Assembly: GCF_014647315.1 (NCBI RefSeq)
Contig: NZ_BMOY01000012.1
Location: 1 to 64,000, forward strand
Direction: 5' to 3'
Origin: Paenalicyclobacillus cellulosilyticus
GTDB lineage: Bacteria; Bacillota; Bacilli; Alicyclobacillales; Alicyclobacillaceae
DNA length: 64,000 bases
The notes under the pieces are model-generated. The model saw only the letters and a list, made by a program, of their open reading frames with translations, had not been told where the DNA came from and ran no database searches. The position numbers were made by a program, and so were the translations under genes. Of the stretch, positions 25,031-32,508 are shown piece after piece (positions within the stretch are counted from its first letter, which is position 1; each line of letters begins with the position of its first letter).

Positions 25031-25363
25031 ATGAAAAAGCGCAACGCACGCCCTGTCCGCTGGCAGGGCAAGACGGTAGGACGTGTTGCGGGGCAAACGT
25101 TTGTGAAGAACGTTGTCCGGGCGCGTCATCTACTCAGGGCCGTCGGCGGCTACGCCATTCAAGCCCCAATCCTCGAGGACTTACATGCACGTGGTGTCCG
25201 AGAAGTCCGGGTGCATGAAATGGATACTGGAAACGTTTACTGGACTACGTTAGAGACCTTTCGGACGAAGGGCAAGCGAGTCAACTTCGGACACGGCCCA
25301 CAGGTGGCTTTGCCACTCGAGCACTGGCAGTGCGAAAGGTCTGCCCAACTGTCGCTGCTATGA
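25031..25363 (+). CDS. Conserved small element protein upstream of the primase
   Basis: 110 residues from ATG 25031 with AAGGAG upstream. Basic start (MKKRNARPVRWQGKTVGRV), then GQTFVKNVVRARHLLRAVGG and a beta-rich second half (VREVRVHEMDTGNVYWTTLE). Proteins of this look occur beside prim-pol genes in Bacillota islands, but I cannot name the family. A role as replication accessory or DNA-binding protein is only a guess from context. Confidence 0.6.
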   Translation: MKKRNARPVRWQGKTVGRVAGQTFVKNVVRARHLLRAVGGYAIQAPILEDLHARGVREVRVHEMDTGNVYWTTLETFRTKGKRVNFGHGPQVALPLEHWQCERSAQLSLL

Positions 25364-25403
25364 CAAAGTCGACCCTAGCCTGGGCTCGAAAGGAGGCCGC
25401 TTC

Positions 25404-26174
25404 GTGAAGCATGATACCACATTCCTCCCCGCCGTCCAATACGCGCAGCGGGGGCTGTCCGTGATTCCTGTGGAGCCACGCGGGAAACGCCCGCTTCTGC
25501 AATGGCGGCCATTTCAAACGCACGCGCCAACACCCGAGCAGGTGGAGCGTTGGGCGCGCCAGTGGCCCGAATGCAATTGGGCCATCGTGACGGGCGCTGT
25601 CAGTGGTGTCGTCGTTTTGGACCTGGACAGTCCCGAAGCGGTTCATGAAGCCAAGCGGCGGGGGCTCCCCCGCGCCCCGGTGGTTTTTACAGGCAAGGGG
25701 TATCACCTGTACTTCGCCCATCCTGGCTACAACGTTGCCAACACCGTCCGCGTCCTCCCTGGCGCGGACATTCGCGCGGACGGCGGCTATGTTGTCGTCC
25801 CCCCGAGCGTTCATCCGTCCGGCCATGTGTACGCATGGATACGGGGGCGGTCCATCCTGGACCTTAACCCCCCGCCCATGCCCGAGTGGCTTCATGCGCT
25901 GCTGTCGGCTCCCGTATCCGCTCTCCACACCCCGCAGCACGATACCATGACAGACCTGGAGCGGATAGCGCTGGGTGTGGACGAGGGAGAGCGGAACCAA
26001 GCGGCGGCCCGTTTAGCCGGGTATCTGCTCAAATACCTGCCCCATCCGAGGGTAGCAGTCGCATTGATGGAGGCTTGGAACTTGACAAACCGCCCCCCGC
26101 TGCCCTGGCAAGAACTTCAGCGGACCATAAACAGCATCGCCCGTCGTGAAGCACGAAAGGAGGCGAGCGCATGA
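25404..26174 (+). CDS. Bifunctional DNA primase-polymerase (archaeo-eukaryotic primase type)
   Basis: 256 residues. Motif I has the metal-binding Asp pair VVLDLD (residues 70-75), GKGYHLYF at 97-104 holds the conserved His, and the third-metal Asp region DIRADGGYVVVPPSVHPSG starts at 122. A C-terminal PriCT-1-like helix bundle (ERNQAAARLAGYLLKYLPHP) follows. It should prime, and possibly elongate, DNA at the element's origin. Its stop codon overlaps the start of the ATPase gene by 4 bp, the usual primase-helicase pairing. Confidence 0.9.
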   Translation: MKHDTTFLPAVQYAQRGLSVIPVEPRGKRPLLQWRPFQTHAPTPEQVERWARQWPECNWAIVTGAVSGVVVLDLDSPEAVHEAKRRGLPRAPVVFTGKGYHLYFAHPGYNVANTVRVLPGADIRADGGYVVVPPSVHPSGHVYAWIRGRSILDLNPPPMPEWLHALLSAPVSALHTPQHDTMTDLERIALGVDEGERNQAAARLAGYLLKYLPHPRVAVALMEAWNLTNRPPLPWQELQRTINSIARREARKEASA

Positions 26175-27619
26175 ACATGACAGGCATCACCGAACTTGAG
26201 GCCATTCGGAGAGCACGGATGATGCGTCGTTCATTGTCGGACCTTCCCGAGAAGTTGACTGTCCCGTTCAAAACAGAGGCGGTAGAGCCGTTCCCGGTGG
26301 AAGTGTTCCCGGAGCCACTGGCGCGATTCGCTGCGGAAGGGGCCGCGTCACTATGCTGCCCTGTGGATTTCCTCGCCATGCCTATGCTATCCGTGGCGGG
26401 GGTTCTCATCGGCAACAGCACTATCATCCGCGCCAAAGCGGACTGGGAAGAATACGCGCGTATCTGGACCCTCATCGTAGGCGACCCTGGTTCCGGGAAG
26501 ACCCCCGCCCTCGAGTTGGTCCTTGAGCCACTTCATGTGATTCAGCGGGAACTGGCAGACCGTTTCGAGGCTGCACAGGCAGCTTACGAAGAGGACGTCA
26601 AACGCTGGGCTGAGGACAAAAGCAAGCCCAAACCGGTTCCGCCCGTAATGGAGCAGGTTTATACCACGGACACCACCATCGAAGCCTTGGCGGAGGTCTT
26701 GGCACGGACTGAGCGCGGATTGCTCATCTATCAGGAAGAGGCCGCAGGTTGGGTGCTGAGCCTCAACCAGTACAAGGGCGGGCGCGGTTCGGACAAGCAG
26801 CATGCGCTGAGTCTGTGGAACGGAGCCCCCATCATGGTCAACCGGAGGGGACGGCAGCCCACATACATCCCCAGGCCGTTCGTTGGCTTCACCGGGGGCA
26901 TTCAGCCCGAAATCCTAGGCCAACTGCGGAATGAAATGTCCGAGTCGGACGGGTTCATTCATCGTTTCCTCATTGTGAGCCCTGACCCTGTTCCGAAGAA
27001 ACGGACTGAAGCGGTGGTTTCAGAGGCGGCTAAATGGGCGTGGGACAAAGCGTGCCGCTCCCTCATGGCGCTGGAACCTGCCGAAGACGGACCATACCCG
27101 CTTGGATTCACTGCAGACGGGCTAGAAGCCTGGCATGACTGGATTGATGCCCACTACGAGGAACAGAACGCGGTGGACTTCCCGGACCACTTGCGCGGTC
27201 CATGGGCCAAGCTGGAGAGCTATTCACTCCGCCTGGCGTTGGTGCTTCATATGCTGCGGGTTGTGTGCAGGGAAATTCCCGATGACGCGGACGTGGACGC
27301 TGAAACCATGGTGCGGACGACCAGGCTCCTTTCTTACCTGAAGTCTCACACCAGGCGTGTGTATGCGGAACTAAGGGAAACTCCCGAAGACCGAAAGGTG
27401 CGTTTGGCGGTCGCATGGTTGCAAAAACGCGGGGGCGAGGCCACGTTAAGGGACTTTCTGACCTACAAGGTGGCCGGAACGAAGACGGCTTCCGACGCCT
27501 GCAACTTGGCAGACCTGCTGACTGAGCGCGGACATGCCTACATGCAGAAAGCTGGCCGAACTTATGTGGTGAAACTGGTAACGGAACTGGAAACTGAGGG
27601 ACGTGATTCTGATTCGTAA
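26171..27619 (+). CDS. DUF3987-family ATPase (primase-associated helicase-like)
   Basis: 482 residues, translationally coupled to the primase (ATGA overlap). Walker A VGDPGSGKT is at residues 103-111, and GLLIYQEEAAGWV near residue 185 looks like Walker B. The family partners AEP primases in prophages and islands and is thought to unwind the origin. The last 80 residues (VRLAVAWLQKRGGEATLRDF) form a winged-helix-like tail that may bind DNA. An iteron array begins 11 bp after its stop, where an origin would be expected. Confidence 0.85.
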   Translation: MNMTGITELEAIRRARMMRRSLSDLPEKLTVPFKTEAVEPFPVEVFPEPLARFAAEGAASLCCPVDFLAMPMLSVAGVLIGNSTIIRAKADWEEYARIWTLIVGDPGSGKTPALELVLEPLHVIQRELADRFEAAQAAYEEDVKRWAEDKSKPKPVPPVMEQVYTTDTTIEALAEVLARTERGLLIYQEEAAGWVLSLNQYKGGRGSDKQHALSLWNGAPIMVNRRGRQPTYIPRPFVGFTGGIQPEILGQLRNEMSESDGFIHRFLIVSPDPVPKKRTEAVVSEAAKWAWDKACRSLMALEPAEDGPYPLGFTADGLEAWHDWIDAHYEEQNAVDFPDHLRGPWAKLESYSLRLALVLHMLRVVCREIPDDADVDAETMVRTTRLLSYLKSHTRRVYAELRETPEDRKVRLAVAWLQKRGGEATLRDFLTYKVAGTKTASDACNLADLLTERGHAYMQKAGRTYVVKLVTELETEGRDSDS

Positions 27620-27630
27620 TTCATTGTACC

Positions 27631-27828
27631 ACTCTGCACTCTGCATATGGTCGATTTTCTCAGTCGTGATGCTGGTTTTCGAGCTTTTTTCTACTCTGCA
27701 TCGTACTCTGCACTACTCTGCACTTCGCAGCAAACTGCAGAGTCCTGCAGAGTCGTTTGCAGAGTACAAAAATAACCCGAAAAGCCTTGTGGCATAAGGG
27801 ATTTCGAGCAAACTGCAGAGCGCAGAGT
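27631..27828. repeat. Dyad-symmetric cluster of ACTCTGCA iterons, candidate replication origin of the element
   Basis: ACTCTGCA occurs at 27631, 27638, 27693, 27705 and 27715. Its complement TGCAGAGT is at 27736, 27746 and 27758, and near-matches are at 27814 and 27821. The inner six copies are arranged with perfect symmetry around 27729 (spacings 12, 10 and then 10, 12), near one helical turn. Small frames here are chance. The location directly after the primase and ATPase genes is that of an origin recognised by the replication proteins. Confidence 0.75.
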
Positions 27829-27887
27829 GAGTATATGAAATAGAACTCAGCAACTGACTTGAGAACTGGAAATTCCGCTGGAAGGCA

Positions 27888-28262
27888 GTGGTCAAGGTGG
27901 ACAAGCCAAAGCGAAAAAAACCGGCCATGACCATCTATGACGTCGAACTCCCGCAACAACCCCAGGGTAAGCCCAGGCGGAGAGGGAGCACTGCCCCCGC
28001 GCCCCTGCCAATAGAAGAGCCAAAGGAGCGAACCTTGGAACGACAGGAGCCGAACAACGCCCCCGCCTATGTCGTTGCGGTAGACGGTTCTCCTGTGGCT
28101 TCTCTCACAAGCCTGGCAGAGGCGTTAGAAGCCCTGGCAGAATCCGTCCGCTCCATGCGCCCGACTCCTGGACATACGGCGAAGGTGGAGTTGCTGGATG
28201 GTCAGGGTAAGGCGCTTCGCGTGTGCTATCTTCCGCCTTGGCCGAAGGGGGTGGGAGCATGA
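27888..28262 (+). CDS. Small basic element protein
   Basis: 124 residues, GTG start after GGAAGG. The N-terminal third is basic and proline-rich (VDKPKRKKPAMTIYDVELP) and probably unstructured. The second half (VVAVDGSPVASLTSLAEALE) is a small alpha/beta unit. It overlaps the nuclease start by 4 bp, so the two are translated together. No family recognised; a DNA-binding or scaffold role beside the origin is only inferred from charge and place. Confidence 0.55.
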   Translation: MVKVDKPKRKKPAMTIYDVELPQQPQGKPRRRGSTAPAPLPIEEPKERTLERQEPNNAPAYVVAVDGSPVASLTSLAEALEALAESVRSMRPTPGHTAKVELLDGQGKALRVCYLPPWPKGVGA

Positions 28263-28627
28263 CCAACGAACAGGTGGAAGCCACCAAGTCCGCCCAAGGC
28301 CGCCGCGCCCGCCGCCGTGGGCGAGACTTCGAACGCGCCGTGGCGAAATACCTTGGCGGCGAATTGGTTCCCCTCAGCGGCGCGCTGGGTGGCAAATGGA
28401 GCGGGGACGTGACGCTGACCATTGGTGGCCAGACGTATCAGATTCAGACGAAGCGAACGAAGGCCCTGACCACTCAACGGCGGTGGCTGCAGCACGACGG
28501 CAGCGACATCCTGGTGCAAGCCAACCCCAGAGAACCCGTCCGAAAGGCGTTGGTGGTGATGGAGTTGGAGACATTCCGGCGATTGATAAACTGCATCCAG
28601 CCTGAAATGCCCCTAGAAGCCCCATAG
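28259..28627 (+). CDS. PD-(D/E)XK-type nuclease, Holliday-junction-resolvase-like
   Basis: 122 residues. RRARRRGRDFERAVAKYLGG has the conserved Glu (residue 25), then SGDVTLTI (Asp50) and YQIQTKR with Gln63-x-Lys65. This order matches the PD-(D/E)XK nuclease core of archaeal-type Holliday-junction resolvases, except that the usual Glu of E-x-K is Gln. The change is known in some active members but could lower activity. ATG 28259 overlaps the upstream stop. It would resolve branched DNA during replication or packaging. Confidence 0.65.
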   Translation: MTNEQVEATKSAQGRRARRRGRDFERAVAKYLGGELVPLSGALGGKWSGDVTLTIGGQTYQIQTKRTKALTTQRRWLQHDGSDILVQANPREPVRKALVVMELETFRRLINCIQPEMPLEAP

Positions 28628-28718
28628 AGGCGCGGAAGGGGCGTCGGGCTATGGAAGGGACCCCCGCCGCATAACAAACCCTTAGAATGGCTGCTAGAGG
28701 CCTCAGAGGGCGAGCATA

Positions 28719-29162
28719 ATGACGGAGGTGGTGGAGATGACGAAAGCCGTCAAAACCCGGCAATTGAGCATTGAACAGGAGAACGCCATAGACCTGCTGC
28801 TGATGGGCAAGAGTGACCGCGAAGTGGCGGAGGCCGTGGGCGTGACACGGCAGACCGTGTGGGAATGGCGCAATCGCAACCCTGACTTCATCGCAGCACT
28901 CAACGCCCGGCGGCAAGAGTTGTGGGGCGCGCAGGTGGAACGTCTGCGGCAGCTTGTGGCCAAGGCGGTGGACGTACTGGAAGAGGACTTGCATCAAAAC
29001 GCGGACGCCAAGCTGCGCCAAGCGGCGGCGGTGCATATTCTGCGCGCTGTCGGGCTGTATGGCACAGACCTGCGTCCCACTGGCCACACCGACCCGGAAG
29101 AAATCGAAGCCGAGCGGAAGAACGACGAACTGTTCAAGGAACTCATGTTGCAACTCAGCTGA
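28719..29162 (+). CDS. Helix-turn-helix protein resembling phage small terminase subunits
   Basis: 147 residues. Residues about 22-60 form a clear HTH (AIDLLLMGKSDREVAEAVGV, TRQTVWEWRNRNPDF), followed by a helical region (ELWGAQVERLRQLVAKAVDV) and an acidic tail. This is the layout of the phBC6A51-like HTH proteins annotated as small terminase subunits, which recognise the packaging site. No large terminase is present, so if it acts in packaging it must borrow a helper phage's enzyme. Start 28719 or 28737. Confidence 0.65.
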   Translation: MTEVVEMTKAVKTRQLSIEQENAIDLLLMGKSDREVAEAVGVTRQTVWEWRNRNPDFIAALNARRQELWGAQVERLRQLVAKAVDVLEEDLHQNADAKLRQAAAVHILRAVGLYGTDLRPTGHTDPEEIEAERKNDELFKELMLQLS

Positions 29163-29171
29163 GGCTTGCTA

Positions 29172-29244
29172 TACGGGCGGCAGTGCCCGTACCGCATGGT
29201 GGTTCCCCGCGTCCCCCGCGCTTCCCCACGGGGGTTCGCGGGGG
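29172..29244. repeat. Two GC-rich palindromes downstream of the HTH gene
   Basis: TACGGGC (29173-29179) faces GCCCGTA, and CCCCCGCG (29213-29220) faces CGCGGGGG (29237-29244), which encloses an inner CCCC/GGGG. No T run follows, so they are not plain terminators. They may be part of a packaging or regulatory region with the 11-bp array further on. Confidence 0.5.
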
Positions 29245-29384
29245 TGTCGTGGCGAACGCGAACATTGCCAAGGCTGACAAAGGCGTATTCATCCGTGACA
29301 CCGTAGACCGTACAACAAGAATTGAGTTGGTTTCTGTGATTGGTAACGATGAGCGTGCAACGACACGCCCGCCGACTATCCAAC

Positions 29385-29435
29385 GGACATCCTGCGGACA
29401 TCCGATGGACATCCAGTGGACGTCTGAGGGACGCC
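29385..29435. repeat. Five-copy 11-bp tandem array, consensus GGACATCC plus 3 bp
   Basis: Copies start at 29385, 29396, 29407, 29418 and 29429, exactly 11 bp apart. The first three read GGACATCC, the fourth GGACGTCT and the fifth GGACGCC. An 11-bp period is not a multiple of three, so it is not a coding repeat. It presents the same face of the helix each turn, as expected for a cooperative protein-binding site (origin, operator or pac). It lies in the 358-bp non-coding stretch 29163-29520. Confidence 0.75.
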
Positions 29436-29520
29436 GCAATGCGGGCGTAGCGGCAGTGGTCCCGCATCGCAAAAACAAACCCCATGAAAGAAACAACCCC
29501 ATGCAAGCGGGGGTGCTCGC

Positions 29521-29952
29521 ATGAGACTGGCGAAGGAGACACGCCGGGAGGTGATTGGGGCGTTGAGGTTGTGCAGGCTGTATGAACAGCTTGGATTTCA
29601 TCCCGGCTATGAGCCGCGCATCACGCCATCCTATTCCCTGGCCAAGAGCCAACAGACCAACTGGGAGTATTCGACGACCGAGGACACCGCCCGGAAGAAC
29701 GTGGACACCGAATGCGAACGGCGGCAGCACGTGGAATGGGTGCGGGGGGCCATGCGGGTGCTCAGTCCCGTCGAACGGGACATCATCGAGAGGCGCTACT
29801 TCCAGGACATGAGCGTGGCGCGCATTGCGGCGGAATTGTTCATGGGCGAGCGTACATGCCAGGCGCACTGCAACCGGGCGATGATAAAGCTGGCCATGGC
29901 CATGGGATTGCTCACGCCGGAAGAGGAACGGGAGGCAGCAGCGGTGCTGTAG
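29521..29952 (+). CDS. ArpU-like phage transcription regulator (sigma region 4 type)
   Basis: 143 residues. The C-terminal half is a sigma-70 region-4-like HTH (VLSPVERDIIERRYFQDMSV, ARIAAELFMGERTCQAHCNR). The N-terminal half is amphipathic and lacks region 2. Such ArpU/RinA-type proteins switch on late genes in Gram-positive phages and islands. Start codon ATG 29521, which follows the 11-bp array; the array may be its control site. Confidence 0.7.
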   Translation: MRLAKETRREVIGALRLCRLYEQLGFHPGYEPRITPSYSLAKSQQTNWEYSTTEDTARKNVDTECERRQHVEWVRGAMRVLSPVERDIIERRYFQDMSVARIAAELFMGERTCQAHCNRAMIKLAMAMGLLTPEEEREAAAVL

Positions 29953-29964
29953 GCCCCCGCGTAT

Positions 29965-29978
29965 CGTAACGCGTTACG
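29965..29978. promoter_or_regulatory. 14-bp perfect palindrome downstream of the ArpU-like gene
   Basis: CGTAACGCGTTACG reads the same on both strands and lies between two element genes. A dimeric DNA-binding protein site is likely; the partner is unknown. Confidence 0.45.
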
Positions 29979-30045
29979 TAACGCTGGCATGACGCGTTAT
30001 GCTGCAAGAATCCATAGAGCAATTGCAGGAAGGGGACGCGAAGGA

Positions 30046-30168
30046 ATGAACAGCATGACGCTACTTTGGATGCTGGCTGGCATGATAACGGGCACGACCG
30101 CCGGGCACGTACTGGTCATGGTATGGACACGCTGGCGAGTCCGGCGAGCAAGGGGCGACTTGGGCTGA
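30046..30168 (+). CDS. 40-residue membrane protein, possibly holin-like
   Basis: ATG 30046 opens a frame starting MNSMTLLWMLAGMITGTTAG with one hydrophobic segment (to about residue 26), then a basic end (RWRVRRARGDLG). The size and topology fit tiny phage membrane proteins. The ribosome site (AGGGGA, 10 bp upstream) is acceptable. Tentative. Confidence 0.4.
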   Translation: MNSMTLLWMLAGMITGTTAGHVLVMVWTRWRVRRARGDLG

Positions 30169-30327
30169 CATCCTGTTCCGCTTGTCTTACACCCGCCTGA
30201 CGTACCACTTACGGCTTTCTTCATGCAGCGGACAAGCGTAACAAGCGAGACGAAACGCGCCCAAGCGAAACAGACGGGTTGCCAAAGGGCAATTCCCTAA
30301 CGCCGCAAAAAGAAAGTGGCCCACCCC

Positions 30328-30400
30328 TTCCCGGAAATTCCGGGAGTTTCCCGGAAAGTCCCGCAGGCGCGGGGGCGTCCGTATGGCTGGACACCCCCGC
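30328..30400. repeat. TTCCCGGAA repeats followed by a GC-rich hairpin
   Basis: TTCCCGGAAATTCCGGGA and a further TTTCCCGGAAA lie at 30328-30357, and GCGGGGGCGTCC (30369-30380) pairs with GGACACCCCCGC (30389-30400) with one mismatch. This is the gap between convergent transcription units of the element; no gene is seen in 30169-30463. Confidence 0.5.
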
Positions 30401-30463
30401 CACGATGTTGATTCCAAAGAAACGTGGTGTCTATGTGGGTGAACACCGTGTTTGGAGAGTGCA

Positions 30464-30802
30464 TCAAAGGTGGAGCACTCTCTTGGCCTCTTGCTCCAAC
30501 AATTCTGCAACCCATGCGTTCATCGACTTGCCAGTTCGCTTTGCCGCAAGTGCAATTTCGCGATGGACTTCCGGGCGCACGCGAACGACGAATTGTCCGG
30601 AATACGGTTTATCAGGTTCTTCACCACGTTCACGGCATAAATCGAGATAATCGTCAACAGAATCACGGAAGGCTTGCTCAAGCTCATCGACAGAGCGGCC
30701 TTGAAACGTGATAACATCGCGGGTGTAAATGACTTCACCGTGAAATACCTTGGCTTCGTCGTCGTATTCCACCTGTGCCATGTACCCCTTATACGTCATC
30801 AT
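30464..30802 (-). CDS. HicB-family antitoxin
   Basis: 112 residues. Residues 1-60 are the HicB partial RNase-H-like fold (MMTYKGYMAQVEYDDEAKVF, FQGRSVDELEQAFRDSVDDY). Residues about 65-112 are a ribbon-helix-helix DNA-binding tail (GQFVVRVRPEVHREIALAAK). It neutralises HicA and represses the operon. The gene follows hicA by 6 bp on the same strand. Such pairs stabilise mobile elements in the host. Confidence 0.85.
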   Translation of the reverse strand: MMTYKGYMAQVEYDDEAKVFHGEVIYTRDVITFQGRSVDELEQAFRDSVDDYLDLCRERGEEPDKPYSGQFVVRVRPEVHREIALAAKRTGKSMNAWVAELLEQEAKRVLHL

Positions 30803-30808
30803 CCGGTG

Positions 30809-31054
30809 TCACCCCGCTTCGATGAGAAAACGACGCACAGACTTAAGCGCACCTTTGTCTGTGACATCCGTTGGGTGAGGCCGATGAAAGACAGCGCGAA
30901 CCCCGTTTAACACAACACGTACACGTGACCCGCGTCCCTCTGTGACTTCTGCGCCACAAGCGAGCAACAGGGATTCAACGTCACTCCATCGCACATCCGA
31001 ACGAACAGGGTCTTCGAAGATGGCCGCTAACACGCCCCAATGGGCCGCATTCAT
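30809..31054 (-). CDS. HicA-family mRNA-interferase toxin
   Basis: 81 residues from ATG 31054 (GGTGA 5 bp upstream). The dsRBD-like HicA fold is recognisable: MNAAHWGVLAAIFEDPVRSD, LLLACGAEVTEGRGSRVRV and the catalytic-His region AVFHRPHP. HicA cleaves translated mRNA and stops growth when HicB is lost. Toxin first and antitoxin second is one of the usual hic orders. Confidence 0.82.
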   Translation of the reverse strand: MNAAHWGVLAAIFEDPVRSDVRWSDVESLLLACGAEVTEGRGSRVRVVLNGVRAVFHRPHPTDVTDKGALKSVRRFLIEAG

Positions 31055-31098
31055 AAGTATCACCGCTTAGTATCATGATATGCGAAGCGCAATAGCAG

Positions 31099-31437
31099 TC
31101 ACAACAGCCGCATGACCCGCGCCAATGGCTGCAAGTCCTTTTTGTGCGGTGCATGGCGCCACAGTTCCACGCTGCCATGCGGCCCTTCCACGCGCACAGC
31201 CACGCAATAGGGTTTCTCCGCGAATTGGGCGGCCTTCAGCACGCGGTCCATGGCATAGCGGCGGTGTTCCACAAACAGCACAGGCTGCCCCCGCTCCATG
31301 CGGATGGTCACGCTGCCGCTGTCCACTGACCAACGCATCAGCCCAACGTTGCGGCATGTCAGCGCCGCCTTGGTAAAGTCCGCCCGTATCAGCGCGTCCA
31401 CGTCCATGACGCTTGCAGGCTGCCAGTTCATGTTCAT
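31099..31437 (-). CDS. Hypothetical protein coupled to the integrase
   Basis: 112 residues, start codon overlapping the integrase stop by 4 bp, so it is translated with it. Mixed alpha/beta, with no signal peptide or membrane helix; a central SVTIRMERGQPVLFVEHRRY and an end rich in Arg and Leu (KKDLQPLARVMRLL). I do not recognise the family. Position makes an accessory recombination role, such as a directionality factor, possible but unproven; its size is larger than most. Confidence 0.6.
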   Translation of the reverse strand: MNMNWQPASVMDVDALIRADFTKAALTCRNVGLMRWSVDSGSVTIRMERGQPVLFVEHRRYAMDRVLKAAQFAEKPYCVAVRVEGPHGSVELWRHAPHKKDLQPLARVMRLL

Positions 31438-32360
31438 GAGCGGCCCACCTTCCGTGCCCGCGTCCGTTGCGGCAGAAGTTGATTCACGGGTGACGCCATG
31501 GCGTGCTGTTCATGCAGGTCGGATTCCGCAAGATGGACATAGCGTTTGGTCATGGTCAGGGAAGTGTGCCCAAGCTGGCGCTGGAGGGCGAACACATGCC
31601 CCCCGCCGCGCAGGAACATGATGGCGCTGGTGTGGCGGAGCATGTAGGGTGTAATCCGAACGCCCAGTTTACGTGCGTAATCGGCAATACGACGCGCCCA
31701 TGCGTTCCTGTCTAACTGCCGCCCGCTGGCACTTGCGAACACAGGCACATCATCGCCCCAATCCGCCGGGCGAGCGGCAAGTAGTTTGCGAATGGCTTTC
31801 GCGGTTTGCGGCGACATGACCACAGTGCGGGCTGTACGGGTTTTGGCTGTCGTTGCGGGTATGGTCACTTCCAGCGCGGACAGGCGGAAGTGTTCAGGGA
31901 GCAGTTGGAATGCCTCGCCTGGTCGGATGCCAGTATCCAATTGCAGGAGCATCAAGGCATAGTCCCGCAAGCCCGCGTATGTGCGTTGGTCAGGGAGTTC
32001 AAGCAGCCGCTTGAGCGTGTCGGCGTCCACATTGCGGCAGTTGCCTTCGTTCCGGCGCTTGGGGATGCCATTCAAAGGATTCGACGGCAAGTACCCTTCC
32101 TCGACGCACCATGCGAAGAAGGCCTTCAGGTATTCACGGCGCAGGTTGAAGTACGTCGCGGACTTGTCGCGGAGACTGGCAAAATGGGCAGCCACAGCCC
32201 GCTTCAGGGTATGAACGTCGGGCCAAGCGTCGGGGTGTTCTTGAAAAAACACAGGGACATGTCTCCGATAGTCGTCCAATGTGCGCGGCGAACGCCCGGC
32301 TGCCTGCTTGATGAGCAGAAATTCCTCAAACGTGGCTTGCCAGTTGGTCTGTGTCGTCAT
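31434..32360 (-). CDS. Tyrosine recombinase (integrase) of the element
   Basis: 308 residues from ATG 32360, which has AAAGGGGAG 10 bp upstream; the longer open frame to 32486 would run into the attachment region. Residues about 8-95 are the SAM-like DNA-binding domain. The catalytic domain shows Arg146 (TGIRPGEA), Lys173, Arg242 in TPYMLRHTSA, His265 (QLGHTS) and nucleophile Tyr274 (KRYVHL). In the HxxR box the His is Tyr, a tolerated change. It catalyses exchange between attP and the tRNA-Arg site. Confidence 0.92.
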   Translation of the reverse strand: MTTQTNWQATFEEFLLIKQAAGRSPRTLDDYRRHVPVFFQEHPDAWPDVHTLKRAVAAHFASLRDKSATYFNLRREYLKAFFAWCVEEGYLPSNPLNGIPKRRNEGNCRNVDADTLKRLLELPDQRTYAGLRDYALMLLQLDTGIRPGEAFQLLPEHFRLSALEVTIPATTAKTRTARTVVMSPQTAKAIRKLLAARPADWGDDVPVFASASGRQLDRNAWARRIADYARKLGVRITPYMLRHTSAIMFLRGGGHVFALQRQLGHTSLTMTKRYVHLAESDLHEQHAMASPVNQLLPQRTRARKVGRS

Positions 32361-32508
32361 ACAACAGCGGCTCCCCTTTCGCGAGACAGGGTTCCGCTGT
32401 CGCTGAATCAGGTGCACCGGTCTTACCACTTGAGGGAACCACTCTGCGGGGGAAAACTCCGCGCCAATTCGGCATATCACCCGCATGGTTCAAGCCAGAT
32501 TCCTTTTG
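32361..32508. other. Non-coding attP arm between integrase and right repeat
   Basis: 148 bp without a gene, between the integrase start and attR. Integrase arm-binding sites would be expected here, but I see no clear direct repeat. Confidence 0.4.

Noticed and set aside
27631..27828. CRISPR array
   Set aside because: The repeats are only 8 bp, occur in both orientations and have no spacer-length units; no cas genes are present in the window.
27603..27959. Several short frames on both strands in the iteron region
   Set aside because: They are produced by the ACTCTGCA repeats; none has a ribosome site or domain.
28922..29524. A 200-codon plus-strand frame overlapping the terminase-like HTH gene and the 11-bp array
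   Set aside because: Its first half is a shadow of the HTH gene, and the 11-bp period of the array does not fit codons.
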